A stretch of DNA of 64,000 bases, taken from Roseicyclus salinarum (GTDB taxonomy: Bacteria; Pseudomonadota; Alphaproteobacteria; Rhodobacterales; Rhodobacteraceae). The notes below the pieces were generated by a model, which saw only the letters and a list, made by a program, of their open reading frames with translations, did no database searches and was not told the origin of the DNA. Shown piece after piece: positions 36,685 through 44,996 of the stretch (positions are counted from its first letter, which is position 1; each line of letters starts with the position of its first letter). Where the stretch lies: assembly GCF_029624655.1 (NCBI RefSeq), contig NZ_JARRSA010000002.1:1-64000 (forward strand), in the 5' to 3' direction. Both the position numbers and the translations under genes were made by a program.

Positions 36685-37065
36685 GTGCGTTCCATCACCA
36701 ATGTGCTGCTGGCACCTATCAGGCCGCAAGGTGATTATCCAGACATCGGTGCTCCCGGCCAAGGTGACCCGGCGGATCGAACGCGCCCCGATTGCCCTGC
36801 GGCATCATGGGCCGATCCCGTGATGGCGCACCGCACTCGGCCAATGAGCGCCCGGATCATGCCTCCAGCGCCTGAATGATGGCTGAAAGCGCGGCGGACG
36901 CCGGTTACCTAAAGCCAAGCTCGTGTTCAACTGCGTCTTCGTTGCCGTTATGGCCGATGGGTGTCAGCAAAGCGAACTTGCTCCGACCACGACGAGCAGC
37001 GAATGCTCCTGCCGCAAATTGTGCAGTGTGGGGCGGCACGGCGGCTTGACTCAAATCAAAACCTT
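36685..37065. other. Gene-free spacer, start of the A+T-richer segment
   Basis: About 380 bp lie between the exporter start and the methyltransferase stop. Short frames exist on both strands but none has a convincing ribosome site or family resemblance. The promoter for the exporter should be near 36,690-36,760. Base composition drops towards the right end. Nothing else can be supported. Confidence 0.4.
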
Positions 37066-37791
37066 TCAATTGGGCTTTGATATGATCGCGAGACAATTTT
37101 CATAATTCGATGTTTCATGAATCCTGAACCTTTCAAAGACGACACTGATATTTGGAAGGTTGTCCTCGATGAAATTCTTCCAGCTTTCAGGACTCCAAAA
37201 GTTAATGTGATAACGAGAGAAGTCTATCCGCCCATCGGGAACCGATAAAATCAGTTGGCCACCTGGCGACACCGCGCGAAAGGTGTTTTGAAGCGCTTGG
37301 GCTGGATGATCAAGGTGCTCGAGAACCTCGGTACATATTACTATATCGAACTCGTTTGGGAGCGGATCGTAAATGCTGTGTTTCTGAAATTTTCCATAAG
37401 CCATCAGCTTGCGCGCATACACCAAAGCATTTTCAGAAAAATCAAACCCTGTCACGGAAGCCGGTTGACTTCCGATAAGCATCTCGTGAAGCGCAATGCC
37501 AGGTCCTGTTCCTGCGTCGGCTACGTGTTTGTGATCAAAAACAACGTCATGCTTCCGAAGCGCCGAAATAAGGGATCTTCCAAATCGGCGGTAGGGTTCT
37601 TCGTCCACAACTTCGGCGAAGAAGCCATCCATGCCCGCTTCCGAGTTGTGCGATTCCGGACTCACGTCTTCAACGCCCTTGCGAACGTTTCTAACCATGG
37701 CCTTCAGTTCTTCGACCCTCTTTTCCAGGGCCGCATTCCGTTCTCTCAACGCTGCATTGCGGGCGGATTCAAACCACTTGGCCGGGTTCAT
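37066..37791 (-). CDS. Class I SAM-dependent methyltransferase
   Basis: A 241-residue protein. A charged N-terminal helix, probably coiled-coil (residues 12-45, RNAALRERNAALEKRVEELKAM), precedes a Rossmann methyltransferase. The SAM-binding motif I is VADAGTGPGIALHEML, followed by VTGFDFSENAL and DIVICTEVLEHLDHP (motif of Methyltransf_11). The coiled helix is common in methyltransferases of glycan clusters, where it fixes the protein to a glycosyltransferase. It may cap or modify the surface sugar. G+C is clearly lower than in neighbouring genes. Confidence 0.88.
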   Translation of the reverse strand: MNPAKWFESARNAALRERNAALEKRVEELKAMVRNVRKGVEDVSPESHNSEAGMDGFFAEVVDEEPYRRFGRSLISALRKHDVVFDHKHVADAGTGPGIALHEMLIGSQPASVTGFDFSENALVYARKLMAYGKFQKHSIYDPLPNEFDIVICTEVLEHLDHPAQALQNTFRAVSPGGQLILSVPDGRIDFSRYHINFWSPESWKNFIEDNLPNISVVFERFRIHETSNYENCLAIISKPN

Positions 37792-38074
37792 TTTAGACGA
37801 CTTTTTTCTCTTTTTCAGTGTCTTAGTTGACAAACAGATAGCACTTCTCGCCTTCGGGCTCAAGCCACATCCTGTCCACTGCACTTCAAGCATCAAGGTT
37901 TCGAACCGCCGTTTGGCAATTCGGCGGGGTTGGGATGGCGTCGACCGATACTTGACCCCTGAACGGTAACGCCTCGATCGACGCCTCCCGGTCGCGTGGC
38001 CGGCGCGAGGTTGACCGCAGCAGTACGGCGCGGCAGAAATCCCAAAATGGCTGCAACGACGAACGGAGACCCGA
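37792..38074. other. Divergent regulatory gap within the A+T-richer segment
   Basis: This 283-bp gap separates the methyltransferase and 2-epimerase starts. It holds a poly-T/C tract (37,800-37,820) and no convincing gene. Promoters for both genes should lie here, but no clean -35/-10 pair is seen. Confidence 0.4.
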
Positions 38075-39151
38075 ATGAGAGTCTGCACCGTGCTGGGCGC
38101 GCGCCCGCAGTTCATAAAGAGTTCAGCTGTTTCAAAGGCCTACGTGCAGCGCGCCGGCGTTGAAGAAGTAATCATCCATACCGGACAACACTTCGATGCG
38201 AACATGTCCGATGTATTTTTCGAAGAGCTCGGCATACCCCGGCCAAAGTACAACCTCGGTATCTCCGGGCTTTCTCATGGTGCCATGACCGGGCGAATGC
38301 TGGAGGCGCTTGAGGAAACGTTCGAGAGCGAAAAGCCTGATTGGGTCGTGGTTTATGGTGACACCAACTCCACGATCGCCGCTGCCTTGGCCGCGTCCAA
38401 GCTTCAGATTCCGTTGGCGCATGTCGAAGCCGGTCTCCGTTCCTTCAACCGACAGATGCCTGAAGAGATCAATCGGATCCTCACCGATCACTGCTCGGAC
38501 TTGCTGTTCACCCCGACCGACGTTGCCACAAAAAACCTCTTGAACGAAGGTGTCGCCCCTCAGAAGATTTTACAGGTTGGCGATGTAATGCAGGATGCGA
38601 CGCTTCTGTTTGGTGAGGCTGCCGACCGTCATGCCGGGATCTTGTCGGAATTGGGTGTCACGACCAAAGGATACGTGCTCGCTACGGTGCATCGGCAGGA
38701 GAATACAGACCACCCCGAAAGGCTTTCGGCGATTCTTGACGGTTTGAGCGGCGTATCTTCGGAACTCCCGGTCGTGTTGCCTCTGCATCCCAGAACGCTT
38801 TCGCGGATGTCCAAGCAAGGATTGTCCATCGGGCCCGGTATCATTGCAGTCGATCCACTTGGCTATCTGGATATGCTGGTGCTTGAAAGAAATGCCGCAG
38901 CCATTGTGACGGACTCGGGCGGAGTGCAAAAAGAAGCGTATTTCCAGCGCGTGCCTTGCGTCACGCTGCGAGACGAAACCGAGTGGACAGAACTTGTCGA
39001 TACCGGCTGGAACTGCATTTGCCCGCCTGTCTCAGCGGTTGAGATCGCACAGACCGTCCTTGATCGGGTTTCGACAGTCGGACAAGACGTTGCGCTCTAC
39101 GGCGACGGCTCTGCTTCTGCCCGTATAGTGGAGCGAATACTTTCGTCATAG
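38075..39151 (+). CDS. UDP-N-acetylhexosamine 2-epimerase (WecB/WbpI family)
   Basis: A 358-residue non-hydrolysing epimerase that inverts C2 of a UDP-sugar. Family motifs are the start MRVCTVLGARPQFIKSS, IIHTGQHFD, VYGDTNSTIAAALAA, HVEAGLRSFNRQMPEEINR and TDSGGVQKEA. With wbpA, wbpB, wbpD and wbpE beside it, the likely substrate is UDP-2,3-diacetamido-2,3-dideoxyglucuronate (the WbpI reaction, giving the ManNAc3NAcA form) rather than UDP-GlcNAc, but WecB activity cannot be excluded. CGGAG precedes the ATG. It is the only plus-strand gene in the locus, and its 3' end overlaps the GT4 gene on the other strand by 55 bp. Confidence 0.92.
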   Translation: MRVCTVLGARPQFIKSSAVSKAYVQRAGVEEVIIHTGQHFDANMSDVFFEELGIPRPKYNLGISGLSHGAMTGRMLEALEETFESEKPDWVVVYGDTNSTIAAALAASKLQIPLAHVEAGLRSFNRQMPEEINRILTDHCSDLLFTPTDVATKNLLNEGVAPQKILQVGDVMQDATLLFGEAADRHAGILSELGVTTKGYVLATVHRQENTDHPERLSAILDGLSGVSSELPVVLPLHPRTLSRMSKQGLSIGPGIIAVDPLGYLDMLVLERNAAAIVTDSGGVQKEAYFQRVPCVTLRDETEWTELVDTGWNCICPPVSAVEIAQTVLDRVSTVGQDVALYGDGSASARIVERILSS

Positions 39152-40674
39152 CTACTTGGGGCACCGAATAGATCCTGATATAGTCCAATCAGTTTTTCGG
39201 CCTGCCTTGGCCAACTGTAGACCTCAGCCAATTTTCGATCAGTTTCAGAATTTGGTCTGTAGTTTTCGGGATTTTGGATCACATCGCGGAGAGCGGCAGC
39301 AATACTCTCCGGACAAGTCTGGTCCATGACACGTCCGATCTCGAGTGTCTCCACAAAGCGGCGCATCTCGGGTAGGTCTGATACGCAGATGGGAATTCGT
39401 GCGAATGCTGCCTCGAACAACTTGTTTGGCATAGCAAGTCGATGATTGAGGGATACGTCCTGAAAGGCGCATATCGAAGCGTTCGCCGAATTGATGGCGG
39501 CGGGAACATGCTTCGCGTCGACCGGCGGTAACAAGTGAACCCTGCTGCTGACGCCCAGTTTCCTTGCGACACCCATGAACCAGTTGTCGTTTGCGGCATG
39601 ACGAGGGCCAAGGCTCGCGAGATTCACATCCGGAAGGTGAACGAGCGCCTCCAGAACCTTGTCCATGCCGCGATGCGCTCTTTGGACCGCGCCCGTTGCG
39701 ACGACAAGAGGTTGATCGTCAGCGAGACCGACCTGATCACGCACCGTACGAAAGTCCGCAGGTAAGTCTCCCTTTTTCAACGCACCGTGCGCGTCGGTTT
39801 CTGGAGCATTCATCACAATTGTGGGTGCTGGTCCCTGGTAACGTTGCGCATAGAGTTCTGCGATGCCCTCAGATACGGTAATCATGCGGTCGATATGTGC
39901 AAAGCAATCATTCTCGATCAATTCGGGCAACTGCGGCGCGTCTGAAGCGATTTTCGTCGCGCGGGCAGGTTCGTATTCGTGCGCATCGTACACGAGAGGG
40001 ACGTTCAGTTGCCGGGCAAGCATTACACCCGCGGGCAGGCAGTAGATGTCATGTGCATGGACTGCGGCATACTGACCATCGAATTTCTCGTTCGAAAGGT
40101 TGGACCAGAAGGCAATTGACTGCGCCTGAAATTGCCGCCCTCGGTGCTTTCTCCAGTCTGCCAAAGCTGCAGAAAGACTCATCTTCTTGACGGACGCTCC
40201 TTCCTCTCGGGGCGACTTGGCATCAAACTGTCTGAGGCTTAGATGAAAGGAAAGATACGAGACGAAACGCTTGAGTTTCTTGACGCCTTTGTGCTTTCGA
40301 AAATAGGACGATTTCAGGCGATCAAAGGAGTCGGATCCGAAGCGCTCATTAAGGTGTGGTCTAATCCCGGTCAGGAATTCGCATGCAGACGCATATGGAA
40401 CGTACCGATCGGCGATCGCCGGCCTCGAAGAAGTCAGGAAGTCCATGGCTTCAAAGGCAGCCAATGAAATCCCGTCAGTTCCGAAACAGGAAAAGCGCGT
40501 GACGCGGATGCCGTCGATTTCGTCATGCTGCGGCTTTCCTTCCGGCCAGTCGCAGAAGATGTGCACGTCATAGCCCGCTCTTGCGAGAGCCCGAGCTTCC
40601 TTGAGGACACGCGGGTCGGCGGTTATCTCGTGATATGTCAGGCTTATTATCGTCCCTGGTGACTCGTCTGCCAT
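39097..40674 (-). CDS. Family 4 glycosyltransferase
   Basis: A 525-residue GT-B retaining glycosyltransferase. The ATG at 40674 (MADESPGTIISLTYHEI) follows AGAGG; an ATG 33 bp upstream is less likely. The N-terminal domain has the DPRVLKEARALARAGYDVHIF segment typical of GT4, and VYDAHEYEPARATKIA follows. The C-terminal donor domain includes SICAFQDVSLNHRLAMPNKLFEAAFARIPI, where the PNKLFEA stretch holds the E of the EX7E motif. It is 29 bp downstream of wbpE on the same strand. G+C is lower than flanking DNA. The last 55 bp are antisense to the epimerase gene. Confidence 0.9.
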   Translation of the reverse strand: MADESPGTIISLTYHEITADPRVLKEARALARAGYDVHIFCDWPEGKPQHDEIDGIRVTRFSCFGTDGISLAAFEAMDFLTSSRPAIADRYVPYASACEFLTGIRPHLNERFGSDSFDRLKSSYFRKHKGVKKLKRFVSYLSFHLSLRQFDAKSPREEGASVKKMSLSAALADWRKHRGRQFQAQSIAFWSNLSNEKFDGQYAAVHAHDIYCLPAGVMLARQLNVPLVYDAHEYEPARATKIASDAPQLPELIENDCFAHIDRMITVSEGIAELYAQRYQGPAPTIVMNAPETDAHGALKKGDLPADFRTVRDQVGLADDQPLVVATGAVQRAHRGMDKVLEALVHLPDVNLASLGPRHAANDNWFMGVARKLGVSSRVHLLPPVDAKHVPAAINSANASICAFQDVSLNHRLAMPNKLFEAAFARIPICVSDLPEMRRFVETLEIGRVMDQTCPESIAAALRDVIQNPENYRPNSETDRKLAEVYSWPRQAEKLIGLYQDLFGAPSSYDESIRSTIRAEAEPSP

Positions 40675-40703
40675 ATCTTCGCGCCTCTTGTTCGGAGCCT
40701 GCA

Positions 40704-41819
40704 TCATACAGAGGTCAGGGTCGAGATTACACGGTCCTGGTCGTCTGTTCGAAGATATGGACCCATCGGAACGCTGAACACGCGGGAAGCGGCCGACTCG
40801 CTGTGCGCCAGTCCGTTCGGATCCTTCGGAAAGCCAAGGTATGCCGTCTGCTGGTGAAGCGGTTGCGGATAGTAAACCACCGCTGGAATTCCCGCGGACT
40901 TCAGCGATCGCAACGCATTGTCCCGCTCTCCGGTGTCACGCGCCATCAGGGTGTATTGCGCCCAGATCGAGGAGACGCCCGCCGGGACCTGGGGCGTGAT
41001 GAATCGGTCGGGAAGGCCGGCCGTATAGCGATCGGCCACTTTCTGCCGCGCCTCGATTTCCGACGCGTAGACCTCCAGTTTCGCAAGCAGAATTGCCGCC
41101 TGGATCGTGTCGAGGCGGGAGTTCATGCCGATCCGGACGTTGTCGTACTTTTCCGTGCCCTTGCCGTGGATCCGGAAGCTGTCGAGCAACGCCGCCAGTT
41201 CGGGGTCCTCCGTGAACAGCGCGCCGCCATCCCCGTAGCAGCCCAGCGGTTTGGCCGGGAAGAAGGACGTGGTCGTGATATCGCCGAAGGTGCCGGTCAT
41301 GCGGCCGTTGTAGGTCGCGCCCCAGCCCTGAGCACTGTCGGCGACGATCTTCATGCCTTCCCGCTCGGCAATCGCGCCGAGACTGTCGTAATCCGCAGGC
41401 CTGCCGAAAAGATCGACCGGCATCACGACGGCGGGACGCAGACCTTGGTTGCGTGCGTGATCGACCGTCCGTCCGAGGCTTGTCGCCGACATGCAGTAGC
41501 TGTCGAGGTCGATGTCGACGAAAACCGGCGTCGCGCCGACGAAAGGGACGACCTCGGCAGAAGCGGCGAAGGTGAAAGAGGGCACGAAGACCGCATCTCC
41601 GGGTCCGATCCCGAGTGCCATCAGCGCCAGTTGCAGCGCGTCGGTTCCGTTTGCGCAGCTCATGCAATGCGAGGCACCGCAGAAGGCGGCGAGCTTGTGC
41701 TCGAGTTCCGCGACTTCCGGCCCCATGATGTACTGCCCGTGATCCAGAACCGCCGCGATCCGGGCGTCGATCTGGCTCCGCAGGCGCGCCTGCTGGGCCG
41801 CGAGGTCGATGAATTGCAT
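40704..41819 (-). CDS. wbpE: UDP-2-acetamido-3-keto-glucuronate aminotransferase (WbpE-like)
   Basis: A 371-residue PLP enzyme of the DegT/DnrJ/EryC1 family. The PLP lysine is K190 in SFFPAKPLGCYGDGG, and D161 (VADSAQGWGA) binds the pyridine nitrogen. WbpE-specific resemblance lies in MQFIDLAAQQARLRSQID and the FFPxKxLGCYGDGGA stretch. It would transaminate the 3-keto sugar made by WbpB, using glutamate. The gene follows wbpD by three bases and precedes the GT4 gene. The pathway role rests on the neighbouring wbpA, B and D genes. Confidence 0.93.
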   Translation of the reverse strand: MQFIDLAAQQARLRSQIDARIAAVLDHGQYIMGPEVAELEHKLAAFCGASHCMSCANGTDALQLALMALGIGPGDAVFVPSFTFAASAEVVPFVGATPVFVDIDLDSYCMSATSLGRTVDHARNQGLRPAVVMPVDLFGRPADYDSLGAIAEREGMKIVADSAQGWGATYNGRMTGTFGDITTTSFFPAKPLGCYGDGGALFTEDPELAALLDSFRIHGKGTEKYDNVRIGMNSRLDTIQAAILLAKLEVYASEIEARQKVADRYTAGLPDRFITPQVPAGVSSIWAQYTLMARDTGERDNALRSLKSAGIPAVVYYPQPLHQQTAYLGFPKDPNGLAHSESAASRVFSVPMGPYLRTDDQDRVISTLTSV

Positions 41820-41822
41820 CGT

Positions 41823-42395
41823 CTACTCTCCGATCAGCCTGAGTTCGCCATCTTCCTCTGCATAGCGTTCGCCGGTCCGTCCGCAGACCAGGTCCTGTCC
41901 CAGCCGCTCGCCTGCCCGGCTGACCCAGCCGATTTGCCGCGCCGGCACGCCTGCGACGAGCGCGTGAGACGGCACGTCATGTGTCACCACCGCCCCTGCC
42001 GCCACCATGCAGTAGGCGCCCAGCCGGTTGCCGCACACGATGGTGGCGTTCGCTCCGATAGTGGCACCACGGCCGACGATGGTCTCGGCGAACTCGTCCT
42101 TGCGCTCGACGTTGGCCCGCGGCGTCAGGACGTTGGTGAAGACGCAGGACGGCCCGCAGAAGACCTCGTCCTCCAGCGTCACGCCCTTGTAGAGGGCCAC
42201 GTTGTTCTGGATCTTGCATCCGTCGCCGATCGTCACATGCGGTCCGGCCATGACGTTCTGACCCAAGACGCAGTTCTTCCCGATGCGCGTGTGCGGCAGG
42301 ATATGCACGAAATGCCAGATCCGTGTGCCAGCCCCGATCTCGACGGGATCGTCGACATATGCGCTTTCGTGCACGACGTAGTCGGCCTTGCTCAT
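41823..42395 (-). CDS. wbpD: UDP-3-amino-sugar N-acetyltransferase (WbpD-like)
   Basis: A 190-residue left-handed beta-helix (hexapeptide repeat) acetyltransferase. Repeats such as IGAGTRIW, IGKNCVLGQNV and IGANATIVCGN span residues 18-140. The segment GPSCVFTNVLTPRANVERKDEF is typical of WbpD/WlbB. It would acetylate the 3-amino group of UDP-2-acetamido-3-amino-glucuronate. It overlaps wbpB by four bases. Conserved His and Asn positions of the family (HFVH, QNNV) are present. Confidence 0.93.
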   Translation of the reverse strand: MSKADYVVHESAYVDDPVEIGAGTRIWHFVHILPHTRIGKNCVLGQNVMAGPHVTIGDGCKIQNNVALYKGVTLEDEVFCGPSCVFTNVLTPRANVERKDEFAETIVGRGATIGANATIVCGNRLGAYCMVAAGAVVTHDVPSHALVAGVPARQIGWVSRAGERLGQDLVCGRTGERYAEEDGELRLIGE

Positions 42396-43342
42396 GCGCC
42401 CACGACCTTCCGGAGATCCGGGTGCCGCTCGCCGCGGCTCGGTTCGATGGGCGCGGTGCGAATGCCGCTCACCAGTTCGATCGATGCTCGAACCTCGTCG
42501 AGCCCGTAGCCCTCACCGGCGAGGATACCGCGATAGCTTGCCGTGTGCAGGTCGGTGAAACCGCCCGAAAACTCGATTTCGTCCCCGTCCACGGTGATCG
42601 ACCGGTAGGTGCTTTGCCCCGCGGGGGTCTGCGGTGGCAGGTGAGACCGGTTGATGGACAGAACCCAGCGCACGCGGGCCTTGCTGAACTCGAGATATCC
42701 GGCTGCGGCGTCCGCCGCGCGGTGATGCACCACCGACGTCCTGAGTGGCCCGAAGACGAAGGAGAGCATGTCGTAGAAATGCACTCCTATGTTCGTGGCT
42801 ATGCCACCCGATTTCTCGTCCAGCCCTTTCCACGATGCATGATACCAGGCCCCGCGCGACGTGAAGTAGCCAAGGTCCACGTCATGCACCCTGTCGGCCG
42901 GTCCGGCAGCGATCTTTTCCTTCAACGCGATTATCGAGGGGTGAAGGCGAAGCTGCAGGATCGAGTTGATCCGCCGACCGCTGTCGGCTTCCAGCGCCGC
43001 GAGCGCGTCCAGTTCTGCCGGATCGAGCACGAGGGGTTTCTCGCAGATCGCGTCGGCGCCGGCACGCAGCGCGAAGGCCATATGTGCCTTGTGGAGGTAA
43101 TTCGGCGAGCAGATCGAGACGAAGTCGAGAGAACCTCCCAGGAGGCGACGATCGTGGACATCCGCCTCGAAGCGCTCGAATTCGGTAAAGAAGGCGGCGT
43201 CCGGGAAATGGCTGTCCATGACGCCGACGCTGTCGTTCACGTCGTATGCGGCCACGAGGGTTCCGTCCGTTTCGGCCATCGCCTTCATGTGACGCGGTGC
43301 GATGTAGCCTGCTGCACCGATCAACGCGTAGGTCTTGGGCAT
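42392..43342 (-). CDS. wbpB: UDP-2-acetamido-2-deoxy-glucuronate 3-dehydrogenase (WbpB-like)
   Basis: A 316-residue Gfo/Idh/MocA oxidoreductase. The N-terminal NAD fold begins YALIGAAGYIAPRHM, and the catalytic EKP is at 101-103 (ICEKPLV). The WbpB/WlbA traits are the SPNYLHKAH segment and the substrate-side KSGGIATNIGVHFYDML. The enzyme oxidises C3 of UDP-GlcNAcA; in WbpB/WlbA systems the NADH is recycled with 2-oxoglutarate together with WbpE. It lies nine bases after wbpA. Confidence 0.93.
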   Translation of the reverse strand: MPKTYALIGAAGYIAPRHMKAMAETDGTLVAAYDVNDSVGVMDSHFPDAAFFTEFERFEADVHDRRLLGGSLDFVSICSPNYLHKAHMAFALRAGADAICEKPLVLDPAELDALAALEADSGRRINSILQLRLHPSIIALKEKIAAGPADRVHDVDLGYFTSRGAWYHASWKGLDEKSGGIATNIGVHFYDMLSFVFGPLRTSVVHHRAADAAAGYLEFSKARVRWVLSINRSHLPPQTPAGQSTYRSITVDGDEIEFSGGFTDLHTASYRGILAGEGYGLDEVRASIELVSGIRTAPIEPSRGERHPDLRKVVGA

Positions 43343-43351
43343 CTTTTCCCC

Positions 43352-44647
43352 TCAGGCGCGTACGACACCCGGAACTCCGCGGAACTTGCCGCGTGTGTCC
43401 ACGAGTATCCGTGCGTTTTGCCGGATCATGTCATAGTCGAAATCGGTGTGGTCGGTCAGAAGGAGCACCACGTCGAACCCGGCGATCACCTCGGGCGTCA
43501 GGTCGACCGAAGTCAGGTCGAAGCTGTGCTGGCGCATCCGCGGAAAGACCGGAACGTTGGGATCGGAGTACTCCACCTCCGCGCCCCAGTCGCGCAGCCG
43601 CTCCATCACGAAGACCGACGGGCTCTCGCGCATGTCATCGACATTGCGCTTGTAGGCAATGCCGAGGGCGAGGACCCTGGCCCCCCGCAGGCTTTTCCCG
43701 ACTTCGTTCAGCGCGCGCACCGTCTTGTCGACCACGTATTGCGGCATCGACGCATTGATCTCGCCCGCGAGTTCGATGAACCGCGTATGCAGGCCGAATT
43801 CCCTCGCCTTCCACGTAAGATAGAAGGGGTCGATCGGAATGCAGTGACCGCCGATGCCGGGTCCGGGATAGTAGGCCGTGAAGCCGAACGGCTTCGTCTT
43901 TGCCGCATCGATGATCTCGAACACGTCGAGCCCCATCCTGTCGCACAGGATCTTCGTCTCGTTGACGAGGCCGATGTTCACGGCGCGATGGATGTTCTCC
44001 AGCAGCTTCACCATCTCGGCGGCTTCCGTCGAACTGACCGGCACGATCCGGTCGATGAAGGAGCCGTACAATGCTTCACCCGCGGCGAGGCATTTCGGCG
44101 TGTGGCCCCCAACAATCTTGGGGATCGTGCTTGTCTGGAAGCTGGCATTCCCGGGATCCTCACGTTCCGGGGAATACACGAGATGGAGATCTTCGCCGAC
44201 CGTGAGCCCGGTGCCTTCAAGATACGGTAGAAGCACTTCCCGGCTCGTGCCGGGCCACGTCGTGCTCTCCAGGCTGATCATCTGCCCCTTGCGCAGGTGG
44301 GGCGCGATATTCTCCATGGTCCCTTCGACGAAGCTGAGATCAGGCTCGCGGTACTGGTTCAACGGCGTCGGCACGCAGATGATGAGGGCATCGCATTCAT
44401 CTGCCCGCGAGAACTCCGCCGTCGCCTCGAAGCCGCGCCCTCGAAGCTCGTCGATGCGCGTGGAAGGGACGTGCTTGAGCGGACTCCTGCCCCGGTTCAG
44501 ATCTGCGACGCGCGACGCGTCGATGTCGAACCCGACGACCCGGAACCCGGAGCCCGAAACGGCAAGGGCAAGCGGGATGCCGACGTAGCCCAGACCGATG
44601 ATGCCGACGACGAGACTTCGATCGGCCACACGTTCAACGAAATTCAT
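43352..44647 (-). CDS. wbpA: UDP-N-acetylglucosamine 6-dehydrogenase (WbpA-like)
   Basis: A 431-residue nucleotide-sugar dehydrogenase that oxidises C6 twice to the uronic acid. The NAD motif GLGYVG is at residues 18-23. The catalytic C269 is in [16 protein letters not shown], and the substrate loop [17 protein letters not shown] and the C-terminal domain with [18 protein letters not shown] are complete. It opens the wbpA-B-D-E-GT4 transcription unit, which fixes UDP-GlcNAc as the probable substrate rather than UDP-glucose or UDP-ManNAc. Confidence 0.94.
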   Translation of the reverse strand: MNFVERVADRSLVVGIIGLGYVGIPLALAVSGSGFRVVGFDIDASRVADLNRGRSPLKHVPSTRIDELRGRGFEATAEFSRADECDALIICVPTPLNQYREPDLSFVEGTMENIAPHLRKGQMISLESTTWPGTSREVLLPYLEGTGLTVGEDLHLVYSPEREDPGNASFQTSTIPKIVGGHTPKCLAAGEALYGSFIDRIVPVSSTEAAEMVKLLENIHRAVNIGLVNETKILCDRMGLDVFEIIDAAKTKPFGFTAYYPGPGIGGHCIPIDPFYLTWKAREFGLHTRFIELAGEINASMPQYVVDKTVRALNEVGKSLRGARVLALGIAYKRNVDDMRESPSVFVMERLRDWGAEVEYSDPNVPVFPRMRQHSFDLTSVDLTPEVIAGFDVVLLLTDHTDFDYDMIRQNARILVDTRGKFRGVPGVVRA

Positions 44648-44996
44648 GACGGTCCTCAGGTGCTGGCGGCTTCGCCGAAGTCGGGTATCGCGTCGTGGTC
44701 GTTTTCATCTTCGCGCGCGCAGTCTCCGGCGTCCCGGGTTCATCCCCAGCCGCGCTTGCGATCCGAGGACGCGTGATCCTGCCCGGCGGTCTAGGCAATC
44801 ATGGGGGCGGGAGCAAGTGCCCGCCCGGCGAAAGCCGTTCCTGGCCGGAAGTCTCGCCTGCATCCGCGCCGGAGGGCGCCGGCATTCATCACCGAACGGG
44901 CCGGGCCGGTGCCCTTGCCCTCATCGAGGGGGCGCGCGATCGAGGTCGGGACGCGCTTCGCGCTCATCCGGAGCGCCCATCCCGGGGCACCGTCCT
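44648..44996. other. Gene-free 349-bp spacer upstream of wbpA
   Basis: No convincing gene is seen between wbpA and the oxidase stop. Short frames on both strands lack ribosome sites and family resemblance. The wbp promoter should be in the left half. The right half is very G+C-rich with small stems but no clear terminator. Confidence 0.4.

Noticed and set aside
37046-37059. FNR-like dyad TTGACTCAAATCAA
   Set aside because: It matches the consensus but overlaps no promoter; it lies just past the stop of the methyltransferase in A+T-richer DNA where chance matches are likelier.
36905-37096. 63-residue minus-strand frame after the methyltransferase
   Set aside because: It overlaps the 3' end of the methyltransferase, has no ribosome site and no recognised family. 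A transposase remnant was considered but nothing in it proves that.
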